Below, piece by piece: positions 8,743 through 16,180 of a DNA stretch of 39,131 bases. A program made the translations under genes and the position numbers. The stretch covers positions 1 to 39,131 of the forward strand of contig JADFQA010000031.1 in the NCBI GenBank assembly GCA_022562055.1, written 5' to 3'. Numbering within the stretch: the first letter of the stretch is position 1; every line of letters begins with the position of its first letter. The notes under the pieces are model-generated. The model was not told the DNA's origin. It saw nothing but the letters and a program-made list of their open reading frames with translations, and did not search any database. Origin of the DNA: Acidobacteriota bacterium (GTDB taxonomy: Bacteria > Actinomycetota > Acidimicrobiia > Spongiisociales > UBA5794).

Positions 8743-9115
8743 TCGGATCCCCCGTTTTGGATCGCGAGAACCCACCAGATTGTCGGTTCGGGGACGAGCG
8801 GCCCTTCCGTGCCCTGCGCTGTCGGTCGATCTCGACGAGGACGCGCGGCGAACCATCCCGCGGTTGATAGTCGACGATACTGGAGCCGACGCCGTCAGGG
8901 CCAACGACTTCGGCGTGGCGTTGGACATCAGCCGCCGAAATCGTCACGGTCCAAATCGATCCAAGCAATGCAAAGTGCGGACCGTCACCGACGCCGAGGT
9001 GAATAGTCGCGTCGCGCGTAACCGCGCAGGAAACCGTGGACCCTCCCGCCAGCATCTGCATTTCGCTGTCAGTGACCCGCAGACGAATCTCGTTGTCGGT
9101 GAGCCGGACCTTCAC
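8735..9115 (-). CDS. Small DUF7009-like protein in the formate dehydrogenase operon
   Basis: A 126-residue protein of unknown function. The N-terminus KVRLTDNEIRLRVTDSEM followed by LAGGSTVSCAV resembles the DUF7009 pattern (KIRI-GNSIRLRLTQSEV..L), and the later TVTISAADVQ and RVLVEID fit the same fold. This match is from memory and is moderate. The last 30 residues are basic and low in complexity. GTG 9115 overlaps the fdhD stop (GTGA) and has a GAGGTGG ribosome site. The 3' end overlaps the NuoEF start by eight bases. Its position between fdhD and the FDH subunits suggests an assembly or accessory role. It could equally be a regulator; no catalytic residues are apparent. Confidence 0.7.
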   Translation of the reverse strand: MKVRLTDNEIRLRVTDSEMQMLAGGSTVSCAVTRDATIHLGVGDGPHFALLGSIWTVTISAADVQRHAEVVGPDGVGSSIVDYQPRDGSPRVLVEIDRQRRARKGRSSPNRQSGGFSRSKTGDPSD

Positions 9116-9954
9116 GCCACCACCTCGCCTTGGCAGGTGTAGACGTTGCAGGTATTCGACTTGGTGAACCCGACCAGCATCAGGTTGAACTCGGTGGCTA
9201 GATCGATCGCAAGCGTGCTGGGTGGTCCTATGGACACCAACGTGCCGATTTCCGCAACGATCGCCTTTTGGACCAGCTCGTAGCTTGCCCGCCCGCTCAC
9301 CACAAGCAGATGGTCGGCGGTGACCGGCGTATTGCTCGTGGCGCAAAAGCCGATCACCTTGTCAACAGCGTTGTGTCTCCCAATGTCTTCGCGGACAGCC
9401 ACGATGTCACCATCGGGGCGAACAACTGCGGCTGCGTGCAGGCCGCCCGTTGTTGCGAAGGTTGTCTGTCGGTTTGTGAGTGCGCTCGGTAGCGACATCA
9501 AAATTGCGAGCGACACCGGACTGTTGCGTTCGATGGGATGGCCGTGTCGGGTTACAAGATGCTCGATCGACGAGCGACCGCAGATACCGCACGCCGACGT
9601 GGTGAGCACGTTGCGGCGAAAATGATCGGGATCAAAGGCCAAGTCATCCGACAGGTGTGCGAGCACCTGATTGTGGAATGAGCCGTCCACCAGAACCTTT
9701 TCCACGGACTGAAGGTCGCCGACCCGGGCAATGATTCCTTCGGCCAAGAGAAACCCGATGGTGAGGTCTTCTTCGTCGCCTGGCGTCCGCATCGTCACCG
9801 TGAGGCGTTCCGTTGAACCGCGGTGTCGTATGAGTATCTCCAAGGGTTCTTCCACGGCCACAGGGTCGTCGGCTGGTGTTCGACCACCAGGTTCCACGCG
9901 TAGGATCTGGCGATCTAAGGAAGCAGCGCTTGTGGGTTGCCCGAAGAGGTCCAT
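9112..9954 (-). CDS. fdhD: FdhD sulfurtransferase for formate dehydrogenase maturation
   Basis: A 280-residue protein that carries sulfur from a cysteine desulfurase (IscS in E. coli) to the molybdenum cofactor of formate dehydrogenase, which is needed for activity. Visible family motifs are EEPLEILIRHRG near the start, GFLLAEGII, the sulfur-carrying SACGICG loop (two Cys in CxxC, about residue 120), TGGLHAAA, REDIGRHNAVDK and VSGRASYELVQKA, which binds the GMP part of the cofactor. The length is normal (E. coli 277). ATG 9954 lies three bases after the mobA stop. It sits directly upstream of the FDH structural genes, so cofactor maturation and enzyme are co-expressed. Confidence 0.95.
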   Translation of the reverse strand: MDLFGQPTSAASLDRQILRVEPGGRTPADDPVAVEEPLEILIRHRGSTERLTVTMRTPGDEEDLTIGFLLAEGIIARVGDLQSVEKVLVDGSFHNQVLAHLSDDLAFDPDHFRRNVLTTSACGICGRSSIEHLVTRHGHPIERNSPVSLAILMSLPSALTNRQTTFATTGGLHAAAVVRPDGDIVAVREDIGRHNAVDKVIGFCATSNTPVTADHLLVVSGRASYELVQKAIVAEIGTLVSIGPPSTLAIDLATEFNLMLVGFTKSNTCNVYTCQGEVVA

Positions 9955-9957
9955 GTG

Positions 9958-10530
9958 TTATGTGCTTGCCGTCAGAAATTGGTACTCGGCAGGGGTGTTG
10001 ATGTTGACGAGCTGTTGAGCGTCGTCCACCTGCACGCGGTCGACGTTTCTAACGCGCCTCAGGAACGCTCGCATGGAGCGGTCCCCCGATGCAATGCCAA
10101 ACATGGCCTTGGCAAGACACCCACGTCCATAGGCACCGCACAGTGGCTGGTCGCGGCTACCCGAAACGGCAATCCGAGCGTAAACCCCGCGAACTGCGGG
10201 CTCGGCGACCGCTCGCACGATGTCCGATGTGACGCGCGGCATATCCGCTGCCAAAAGAAAAACGCCATTGTCGGATTGATACTCCAGGGCCGCCATGAGT
10301 CCCGCTAACGGACCGGAGTCCGGAAAGGCGTCGGGAATTACCGGAACCGAGACCAGCCGTTGCACCTGCGCCGACCCACCGGCCACGATGACTTCCTCGA
10401 ACGCGCAAGACAAGATTTTGACCGCACGTTGCACAAACGTCGTTTCGTCGAGTCTCAGAAGCGCTTTGTCGGAGCCCATACGGACGCTGTCACCGCCTGC
10501 AAGAACCACTCCGAGAGTATGCCGAATCAC
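9958..10530 (-). CDS. mobA: MobA molybdenum cofactor guanylyltransferase
   Basis: A 190-residue enzyme that adds GMP from GTP to molybdopterin to form MGD, the cofactor required by the formate dehydrogenase encoded downstream. The nucleotide-binding start LGVVLAGGDSVRMGSDKALLRL is canonical. PLAGLMAALE, LLAADMP (metal-binding Asp) and QPLCGAY follow, as in MobA. The GTG at 10530 puts the signature at residue 5, as usual; a further GTG at 10557 is open but would add nine non-conserved residues. Neither has a strong ribosome site. This is the first gene of the minus-strand operon. It is divergent from the Dabb gene at 10636, so the operon promoter should lie in 10531-10635. Confidence 0.92.
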   Translation of the reverse strand: MIRHTLGVVLAGGDSVRMGSDKALLRLDETTFVQRAVKILSCAFEEVIVAGGSAQVQRLVSVPVIPDAFPDSGPLAGLMAALEYQSDNGVFLLAADMPRVTSDIVRAVAEPAVRGVYARIAVSGSRDQPLCGAYGRGCLAKAMFGIASGDRSMRAFLRRVRNVDRVQVDDAQQLVNINTPAEYQFLTAST

Positions 10531-10635
10531 GAGGTGAGTGTACCGACGTCCTTGCACAGTCTTTGCGGGTCGGCGCTACTGTCGTGGAGTTGATGCCAGT
10601 ATCAAACCGGTACGCAGACAACCAACGAGGCGGTC

Positions 10636-10938
10636 ATGTTCAACCACATAGTGATGTTCTGGTGGAAGTCTGGTGTAACCGCGCAAGAGGTCGCTGTGGT
10701 ATCGGCGGGGTTGTCATCGTTGCCCGACCAAATCGCCGAGATCCGCCGTTACGAACATGGTTCCGACCTTGGCATCGGCACCGGGGCTACGAACGCAGAT
10801 TACGTGCTGCTTGCAGAGTTCGACAGCTCTGAAAGCTGGCGAATCTACGCCGAGCATCCCGCCCATGTCGCGGTCATCGAGACGTCGATAAAGCCGATTG
10901 TTGACAAGATCGAACGCATCCAATTCGAGATCACCTAG
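10636..10938 (+). CDS. Dabb (stress-responsive A/B barrel) domain protein
   Basis: A 100-residue single-domain protein. The start FNHIVMFWWK, the central RRYEHGSDLG and the segment NADYVLLAEFDSSESWRIYAEHPAHVAV match the Dabb family, ferredoxin-like dimeric alpha/beta barrels. Family functions range from small-molecule enzymes to stress proteins; the substrate here is unknown. ATG 10636 has AGGCGG seven bases upstream. The stop overlaps the convergent THEP1 gene by four bases. Confidence 0.88.
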   Translation: MFNHIVMFWWKSGVTAQEVAVVSAGLSSLPDQIAEIRRYEHGSDLGIGTGATNADYVLLAEFDSSESWRIYAEHPAHVAVIETSIKPIVDKIERIQFEIT

Positions 10939-11474
10939 CGTGCAGCTATTGCGCCTTGCAACAAAGAAACCAGATTCTTGGCGAGTTCGTCTCGCGTATG
11001 AAAGTTGACCGGAAGCGTTGTCACTCCGTCCATGTGTTTGAGATGATCAACGAACGGGTCAAAGTTTTGTGGCGCCGTCGCCGGCACGAGACCAGGCCGA
11101 AGGAACAGCGACGCCACACCTTCTCGGAATCTCGTCGACATCAGTTGTACCGGTCCGAGTTCATCAACGATAGTGACGCCGCGCCCACCCTGGATCGCCG
11201 GGATTGCCAGACGTTCGAAGGTCTCAAGATCAACACCCGAGGTCTCAAATCGTGTCTTGGAATCCATCGATGTATGCGCCAACTCGCAGGTCCGTCCGCC
11301 AACGATCTCGACGGTTAGCCCAAGGCTGTGACGATGGTCGTCGATTTCGGATGACAATATTCCGCTAGCTGCCACCCATGAGGTATTCATCTCTGTAGCG
11401 ACATCGCGGCACACAGTGGTTTTACCGATTCCGGCCCGTCCGGTGACAATGAACGTTGTTGCTGTGTGAGCCAT
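10935..11474 (-). CDS. THEP1-family nucleoside-triphosphatase
   Basis: A 179-residue P-loop NTPase. The N-terminal Walker A GRAGIGKTT (about 12-20) and the Walker B-like VDELGPVQL (about 102-110) are diagnostic of THEP1/DUF265 NTPases (DEIG is common in the family). These hydrolyse ATP/GTP slowly, and their cellular role is uncertain. In some genomes they are linked to molybdenum cofactor or nucleotide metabolism, and the nearby mobA/fdhD cluster makes that worth noting. ATG 11474 has AAGGAG six bases upstream. The gene converges on and overlaps the Dabb gene. The 108 bases between it and tdh hold no recognisable gene. Confidence 0.85.
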   Translation of the reverse strand: MAHTATTFIVTGRAGIGKTTVCRDVATEMNTSWVAASGILSSEIDDHRHSLGLTVEIVGGRTCELAHTSMDSKTRFETSGVDLETFERLAIPAIQGGRGVTIVDELGPVQLMSTRFREGVASLFLRPGLVPATAPQNFDPFVDHLKHMDGVTTLPVNFHTRDELAKNLVSLLQGAIAAR

Positions 11475-11582
11475 TGTGCTCCTTCGTCGGAAGCTGGAGC
11501 TGTGGGTGCTCTATCTGCCTGTCGGCAACAGCGTTCCAGGATTAACGAACGCGACGACGTCACACAAAGATGCGCCGTTGGT

Positions 11583-12617
11583 CTAGGTCGTTTCCCAATT
11601 CAGGATTACCTTGCCGCATTGACCCGAGCGGATCACTTCAAATGCGTTCTCGAATTGTGCCGCATCGAAGTGGTGGGTGATCACGGCTGACACGTCGAGT
11701 CCTGTCTGCAACATGGAAGTCATTTTGTACCAAGTCTCGAACACCCGCCTACCGTAGATTCCGCGCAGCGTGAGACCGCGGAAAATGATGTCCGTCCAGT
11801 CGATTGGCTCAGTTTCTGACGGAGGAATGCCGAGCAGCGCGATATTTCCTCCATGGTTCATTGCCGTGATCATGTCGTGTAGTGCCCTAAAGTTGCCGGA
11901 CATTTCGAAGCCGACATCAAAACCCTCCGTCATACCAAGCTCGGCCATAGCGTCAACAGCAGTGCCAACCGTTGCATTGATGACGGCGTCCGCACCCATT
12001 TCAGATGCGATGTCGAGCCGGAAGTCGTTGATGTCTGTCACCGCGATGTAGCGAGCGCCGACGTGTCTGGCGATTGCCACCGACATAACTCCGATGGGGC
12101 CGGCGCCGGTTATCAGCACGTCTTCGCCGACGAGGTCAAACTCGAGCGCAGTGTGCGTTGCGTTGCCAAGAGGATCGAGGATGCAGGCAATGTCGTCAGA
12201 AATCGAGTCTGGTATTGGGAAGACATTCGTTGCCGGGATGGTCACGAACTCTGCGAATGCACCGGGACGGTTCACGCCCACACTCGACGTGTTGCGGCAG
12301 TAGCGCCGCCGCCCCGCTCGGCAATTGCGACAGTGGCCGCACGTTACGTGTCCCTCGGCGGAGACTCTTTGATCCACCGACAGCCCTTCAACGAGATCGC
12401 CCATCGAGTCGATAACCCCGACGAATTCGTGGCCGATCGGCATCGGGGTTTCGATCGTCGCCTGCGCCCACTCGTCCCAATCGACAATGTGGAGGTCGGT
12501 GCCACACACTGACGTCTTGGTCACACGAATGAGGACGTCTTGTGGCCCGAATTCGGGGACTTGCACATCCTCAAGCCACAGTCCCGGTTCAGGACGAGTT
12601 TTTACCAGTGCCTTCAC
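11583..12617 (-). CDS. tdh: L-threonine 3-dehydrogenase
   Basis: A 344-residue zinc-dependent medium-chain dehydrogenase oxidising threonine to 2-amino-3-ketobutyrate with NAD+. It shows the catalytic zinc site [14 protein letters not shown] (Cys about 38), GHEFVG, the structural zinc cysteines [15 protein letters not shown], and the Rossmann motif [13 protein letters not shown]. It also has the Tdh-specific [14 protein letters not shown] and VITHHF. The length matches E. coli Tdh (341). The GTG start at 12617 overlaps the kbl stop (GTGA). With kbl it forms the two-step threonine to glycine plus acetyl-CoA pathway. Confidence 0.94.
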   Translation of the reverse strand: MKALVKTRPEPGLWLEDVQVPEFGPQDVLIRVTKTSVCGTDLHIVDWDEWAQATIETPMPIGHEFVGVIDSMGDLVEGLSVDQRVSAEGHVTCGHCRNCRAGRRRYCRNTSSVGVNRPGAFAEFVTIPATNVFPIPDSISDDIACILDPLGNATHTALEFDLVGEDVLITGAGPIGVMSVAIARHVGARYIAVTDINDFRLDIASEMGADAVINATVGTAVDAMAELGMTEGFDVGFEMSGNFRALHDMITAMNHGGNIALLGIPPSETEPIDWTDIIFRGLTLRGIYGRRVFETWYKMTSMLQTGLDVSAVITHHFDAAQFENAFEVIRSGQCGKVILNWETT

Positions 12618-13804
12618 GCGATCACCGCCAAATTCTTGCCAACGTGGGTGAAGGCAGCAACGGCGGTGTCGATCTGGTCGAACGTGTGGGCTGCAGACAT
12701 CTGTGTGCGGATACGCGCCTCGCCGCGAGGCACCACTGGGAACGAGAATCCGACCACATAGATTCCCTCGTCGAGCAGCCGGTCGGCCATTTTTCCGGCA
12801 AGTGTTGCGTCCCCGATCATGACTGGGATGATCGGATGCCGGTCCCCAGTCAGCGTGAACCCGCTCTCCGTCATCGCAGTGCGAAATCGGACGGCGTTAG
12901 CTGCCAGTTGGTCGCGAAGATCGGTTGAGGATTCAATGAGGTCGAGCACTGCGATCGATGTGGCGGCAATCACCGGGGCGAGAGAGTTTGAGAAGAGGTA
13001 CGGCCGCGAGCGCTGGCGTAACCACTCGACGATCTCCTTGCGTCCCGAGGTGTAACCACCCGACGCTCCGCCAAGAGCTTTTCCGAGTGTGCCGGTCACG
13101 ATGTCAACGCGGTCCTGAACACCCCAGTGGTCGGGGGTTCCCGCACCGTGCGGTCCGGTGAAGCCCACAGCGTGCGAATCGTCGACCATCACAAGTGCGC
13201 CGTATTTGTCGGCGAGGTCGCAGATGTTTTTGAGGTTGGCAATGATGCCATCCATCGAGAAGACACCGTCGGTGGCGATGAGCCTGGTGCGGACCCCTGC
13301 GGATTCGCGTAGACATCGTTCCAGGTCGGTCATGTCGTTGTTGTTGTAACGGAAGCGCTCTGCTTTGCAGAGTCTGACACCGTCAATGATTGACGCGTGG
13401 TTCAACGCATCCGAGATGATTGCATCTTCGGGGCCGAGGATGGTTTCAAACAATCCGGTGTTTGCGTCGAAACATGATCCATAGAGGATGGTGTCGTCGG
13501 TGCTGAGGAAACTGGATAGTCGGCCCTCGAGCTCCTTGTGGATGTCTTGCGTTCCGCAAATGAACCGTACCGACGCCATCCCGTATCCGTGGCGGTCCAG
13601 TGCGCGGTGGGCCGCGGCGATGAGACGTTCGTCGTTTGCGAGACCTAGGTAGTTGTTTGCGCAGAAGTTGAGGGGTGACGAATCATCGACCAACCGGATT
13701 CGTGCCTGCTGTGGAGTCGCAATGAAGCGCTCAGTCTTGTAGAGACCTTCGTTTGCGAGCTGGTCAATGTCTTGTGTCAGCCGCTGTAGAAACGCTGCAT
13801 CGAT
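12614..13804 (-). CDS. kbl: 2-amino-3-ketobutyrate CoA ligase (glycine C-acetyltransferase)
   Basis: A PLP enzyme cleaving 2-amino-3-ketobutyrate with CoA into glycine and acetyl-CoA. Motifs [49 protein letters not shown] and [15 protein letters not shown] (PLP lysine) track E. coli Kbl closely. Homology extends upstream of the first ordinary start (TTG 13693) through FLQRLTQDI and [11 protein letters not shown] to about 13798, and an in-frame TGA lies at 13810-13808. The only sensible start there is ATC 13804-13802, eight bases after GGAGG. It gives 396 residues against 398 in E. coli. An ATG at 13800 is out of frame and stops after seven codons. So either a rare AUC start is used or there is a one-base frameshift at the 5' end. 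Confidence 0.9.
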   Translation of the reverse strand: MDAAFLQRLTQDIDQLANEGLYKTERFIATPQQARIRLVDDSSPLNFCANNYLGLANDERLIAAAHRALDRHGYGMASVRFICGTQDIHKELEGRLSSFLSTDDTILYGSCFDANTGLFETILGPEDAIISDALNHASIIDGVRLCKAERFRYNNNDMTDLERCLRESAGVRTRLIATDGVFSMDGIIANLKNICDLADKYGALVMVDDSHAVGFTGPHGAGTPDHWGVQDRVDIVTGTLGKALGGASGGYTSGRKEIVEWLRQRSRPYLFSNSLAPVIAATSIAVLDLIESSTDLRDQLAANAVRFRTAMTESGFTLTGDRHPIIPVMIGDATLAGKMADRLLDEGIYVVGFSFPVVPRGEARIRTQMSAAHTFDQIDTAVAAFTHVGKNLAVIA

Positions 13805-13827
13805 AGGTCACACCTCCCGGTAGCGAG

Positions 13828-13856
13828 ATTCTCGTGAGTGTTCGGCTGTCCGTCAA
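13828..13856 (-). promoter_or_regulatory. Probable sigma-70-type promoter of kbl-tdh
   Basis: On the minus strand, TTGACG (13856-13851) is followed after 17 bases by GAGAAT (13833-13828), matching five of six and four of six consensus positions. Transcription would begin near 13821, just ahead of the GGGAGG ribosome site (13818-13813), giving a very short leader. This supports translation starting close to 13804. Confidence 0.55.
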
Positions 13857-13881
13857 CTTACGTGATTGTGGATGCCGGCGC

Positions 13882-14047
13882 TCACACGATGTCTCTGTCC
13901 GAGGCCCACACAGCAAGTTCGTGACGAGATGAGAGCTGAAGTTTCCTCAGCACAGCTGAGACGTGTGTCTCAACCGTTTTGATCGAGATACCGAGCTTGC
14001 GCGCTACCTGTTTGTATGCAAAACCCCGGGCAATATGGCGGAGCACC
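13882..14047 (-). pseudogene. LuxR-family regulator, C-terminal HTH remnant
   Basis: The minus-strand frame ending at TGA 13884-13882 reads VLRHIARGFAYKQVARKLG followed by ISIKTVETHVSAVLRKLQL and then SSRHELAVWASDRDIV. This is the complete C-terminal helix-turn-helix of a NarL/LuxR response regulator. Homology stops abruptly at about 14047, exactly where the end of an IS3-like element begins; the usual receiver domain and the TxREREV lead-in are gone. There is no credible start codon. It is most likely the dead tail of a two-component regulator. Confidence 0.82.
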
Positions 14048-14181
14048 TTGGTCTTCCCCCGTTTTTCCGGTCACGTTGGTGTTCCCCCGGTTTTCCGGAG
14101 TCAGCTTGCTTGAATCGCTAGGCCGGTGGTCGGGTTGTCGTGGTGGATTCTTTCATACTCGTTCGGGCTGTGCATTCCGAG
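14048..14181 (-). mobile_element. End fragment of an IS3-family element
   Basis: The minus-strand frame to TGA 14103-14101 gives SLGMHSPNEYERIHHDNP, then TTGLAIQAS. This is the usual C-terminus of IS3-family OrfB transposases (HxSLGxxSPxEYE). Beyond the stop are two near-identical copies of a 23-base motif (14048-14070 and 14076-14098, core ttcccccg/ttttccgg), as expected for a transposase-binding terminus. The remainder of the element is missing: its inner side is fused near 14181 to a LiaF-like coding remnant, and its outer end abuts the LuxR remnant. Confidence 0.6.
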
Positions 14182-14428
14182 CGATGTCAATGTCGTCGTG
14201 ACGGCCCGGATCGGTCTGGGGGCGCTCGAAACCGGAACCCACGGTCTGTTGGGCGCTGGCGGCCACGATGGTCCGCACACACTTGCCGTTGCCGGCGCAT
14301 CGTCCGAGTTCATAGTGAGCGATGAACGAGCCTACCGACAGGCCGGTAACCCGGGAGCGACGCTGTACATCAACGTCGACGTAGGGCTGGGCGCGGTGAG
14401 CGTCGTCCGGACAGAATTCGCACCGTGA
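14180..14428 (+). pseudogene. LiaF/PspC-like protein, C-terminal remnant
   Basis: The plus frame from about 14180 reads SDVNVVVTARIGLGALETG and ends with YINVDVGLGAVSVVR to TGA 14426-14428. The paired V-x-V-x-x-x-x-G-L-G-x-(L/V) strands are characteristic of the C-terminal beta domain of LiaF/PspC-type envelope-stress proteins. These often sit beside a LuxR-type response regulator, as here. The N-terminal membrane part is absent and upstream sequence is IS3-derived. An ATG at 14126 lies inside the IS fragment and is not the native start. The next gene overlaps its stop (GTGA). Confidence 0.6.
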
Positions 14429-14445
14429 GGGAGAAAGATGCTGTG

Positions 14446-14736
14446 ATGAATGAACGACACAAAGTATCGGTGACGAGTCTCGTAGTCGGTGCGGCCATGG
14501 TTGCAATCGCTGTCTTCGGCCGATGTGGCATCGGGTGGGGTAATTTGGCGAGGTGGCCGTGGCCCCTCGGGTCCGTGCTCGTCGGGTCAGGAATCCTGCT
14601 GGTGTTAGGAGCGCTGCGCGCAGACACGGACGTTGCGGACCCTGGTTCGGCTACGGTCACACCTACAGGAATACCGAATGTACCTTTCGAGTTCCAAGAG
14701 CATGAATCATCTGAATCTGACAACGTTGCTGAATGA
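14446..14736 (+). CDS. Small two-TM membrane protein of unknown function
   Basis: A 96-residue protein with two hydrophobic segments (about 10-28 and 38-57) and an acidic, Ser/Glu-rich tail. Similar small proteins accompany PspC/LiaF envelope-stress operons, which fits the remnant just upstream. ATG 14446 is used because AGGGAG lies about 13 bases before it; GTG 14443 and GTG 14425 (overlapping the LiaF-like stop) are alternatives. No family is recognised. It overlaps the start of the CoA-binding gene by 35 bases. Confidence 0.5.
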   Translation: MNERHKVSVTSLVVGAAMVAIAVFGRCGIGWGNLARWPWPLGSVLVGSGILLVLGALRADTDVADPGSATVTPTGIPNVPFEFQEHESSESDNVAE

Positions 14737-15109
14737 GCCAGACACGACAGTTGCGCTAGTTGGTGCAACAGATAACCCAATGAAATACGGTGCGACGATC
14801 TATCGCAACCTGAAATCGAAGGGGATCCCGGTGGTTGCAGTCAACCCGAACCGGTCGACGGTCGACGGCGACCCCGCGTACGCGTCTCTCGCTGACCTTC
14901 CCGAGGCCCCGACCATCGTCAACCTTGTGGTTCCCCCACGAATCGGTCTCGGAGTGTTGCGCGACATGGCTGAGCTTGGATATCAATACGTTTGGTTCCA
15001 GCCCGGTGCGGAGTCGCCCGAACTGATTGCACTCGCCGATGAGCTTGGCCTCCACTACATCTCTAACGCTTGCACCATGGTGGTTGGGCGCACGCGGAGC
15101 AACGCCTAG
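14702..15109 (+). CDS. YccU-like CoA-binding protein
   Basis: A 135-residue Rossmann protein. VALVGATDNPMKYGATIYRN is the nucleotide-binding start, followed by GIPVVAVNPN, YASLADLPEAPTIVNLVVPP and YVWFQPGAESPELIALADE, the standard CoA_binding_2 layout (YccU in E. coli, 137 aa). The function is unproven; the domain binds CoA in acyl-CoA ligases. ATG 14702 gives the family length; longer starts at 14633 or 14681 add non-conserved residues. The stop TAG (15107-15109) is part of the CTAG at which the first IS481 element is inserted, so the protein appears intact. Confidence 0.8.
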   Translation: MNHLNLTTLLNEPDTTVALVGATDNPMKYGATIYRNLKSKGIPVVAVNPNRSTVDGDPAYASLADLPEAPTIVNLVVPPRIGLGVLRDMAELGYQYVWFQPGAESPELIALADELGLHYISNACTMVVGRTRSNA

Positions 15110-16080
15110 GTGTGCTCTTTGGGGAGGTTGTCCTTGAGGATGCTGTTGGGGGTTGCCCATCCGGGCGATCCGTGGTCTCGGTGGTGATTGTAGAAGTGGA
15201 TGAACCCTTGGTAGGCGTCGGTGCGTTGGCTTTGTGAGATCCAGGGTCCAATGTAGGCCCATTCTTCTAGCAGGATGCGGTGGAACCGTTCCACTTTCCC
15301 GTTGGTTTGGGGCCGATAGGGTCGGGTCTTTTTGACGACAGTGCCGGTGTCGGTACATGCCCGATACCAGAGTCCTGAGCGGTAACACGATCCGTTGTCT
15401 GTGATTACCCGCCCAGGTTTGATCCCGATCGATTGGTACCACGCTGCCGCCCGTTTCCAGAACCCCGCAGCGGTGGTGGCTTGTTCGTTGTGAAGGATCT
15501 CTGAATACGCAATACGGGTACGGTCGTCAATGGCGGTGTGGATATAGCGGTACCCGACTTGGCGGGACCTCGGACCCTCACCGGGGTAGCCGCGGCCCCG
15601 TGTCTTCCAGCCGCCACCGTCAGGGATTGCACCAAGTTTCTTGATATCGACGTGGATCAGTTCACCAGGCGTGTCTTGCTGATAGCGACGGACCGGTTCG
15701 GTGCGAGTGGCCCTGTCGCCACGATCCAGACGTCCCACACCGGCACGGTTCAAAATGTTCTGCACCGTCGATGCCGCCAGCCCCACCATGGAAGCAATGT
15801 GGTCGGTACCCCAACGGCGCTTCGTGCGCAGATGAATCACCCGTCGCCGTCTCGGGGTCCGGTTCGGCGACTGATGCGGCTTTGACGACCGATCCTGCAA
15901 CCCGTCAATGCCTTGAGCAACGAACCTGTCACGCCACTTGCGTACCGTCTTAGCGTCAACCTGGAACCGTTCCGCCGTCGTGACAATTGTCCATCCCTGA
16001 TCCAAAACGCACGCCACCATACGGCGGCGCCCTACCAGGGTGAGCGGCGCATTGCGATGCTGTGTTCTACCGTAAGCCAT
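15106..16080 (-). CDS. IS481-family DDE transposase, copy A
   Basis: A 324-residue transposase. The N-terminal HTH region (about 1-110) includes RFQVDAKTVRKWRDRFVAQG. The catalytic rve domain has GELIHVDIKKLG (first Asp), RVITDNGSCYRS (second Asp) and NGKVERFHRILLEEWAY (Glu). ATG 16080 has GGAGGG five to six bases upstream. The stop codon TAG (15108-15106) is formed by the target CTAG rather than by the element. It appears intact and presumably active. It differs from copy B at only about five residues. Confidence 0.94.
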   Translation of the reverse strand: MAYGRTQHRNAPLTLVGRRRMVACVLDQGWTIVTTAERFQVDAKTVRKWRDRFVAQGIDGLQDRSSKPHQSPNRTPRRRRVIHLRTKRRWGTDHIASMVGLAASTVQNILNRAGVGRLDRGDRATRTEPVRRYQQDTPGELIHVDIKKLGAIPDGGGWKTRGRGYPGEGPRSRQVGYRYIHTAIDDRTRIAYSEILHNEQATTAAGFWKRAAAWYQSIGIKPGRVITDNGSCYRSGLWYRACTDTGTVVKKTRPYRPQTNGKVERFHRILLEEWAYIGPWISQSQRTDAYQGFIHFYNHHRDHGSPGWATPNSILKDNLPKEHT

Positions 16081-16180
16081 GAGCCCTCCTTCGAGCTGCG
16101 AGTCGTTAACCCACAGTCCTACAAGGAGCGCTCACCCAAACACACCATCCACCCAGGGACAACGTCCCCGATTGTCACAC
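15110..16180 (-). mobile_element. IS481-family insertion sequence, copy A
   Basis: A 1071-bp element flanked on both sides by CTAG (15106-15109 and 16181-16184), consistent with a 4-bp target duplication at the IS481-preferred CTAG. Imperfect terminal inverted repeats of about 24 bp are visible (15110-15133 and 16157-16180): both start GTGTG and share GGGGA-GTTGTCC. It carries one transposase gene on the minus strand. It is nearly identical to copy B at 24170-25241, in the same orientation. Confidence 0.9.

Noticed and set aside
14126-14428. Intact 100-aa protein starting at ATG 14126.
   Set aside because: The first 18 codons come from the antisense of the IS3 transposase tail; only the part from about 14180 has LiaF-like character.
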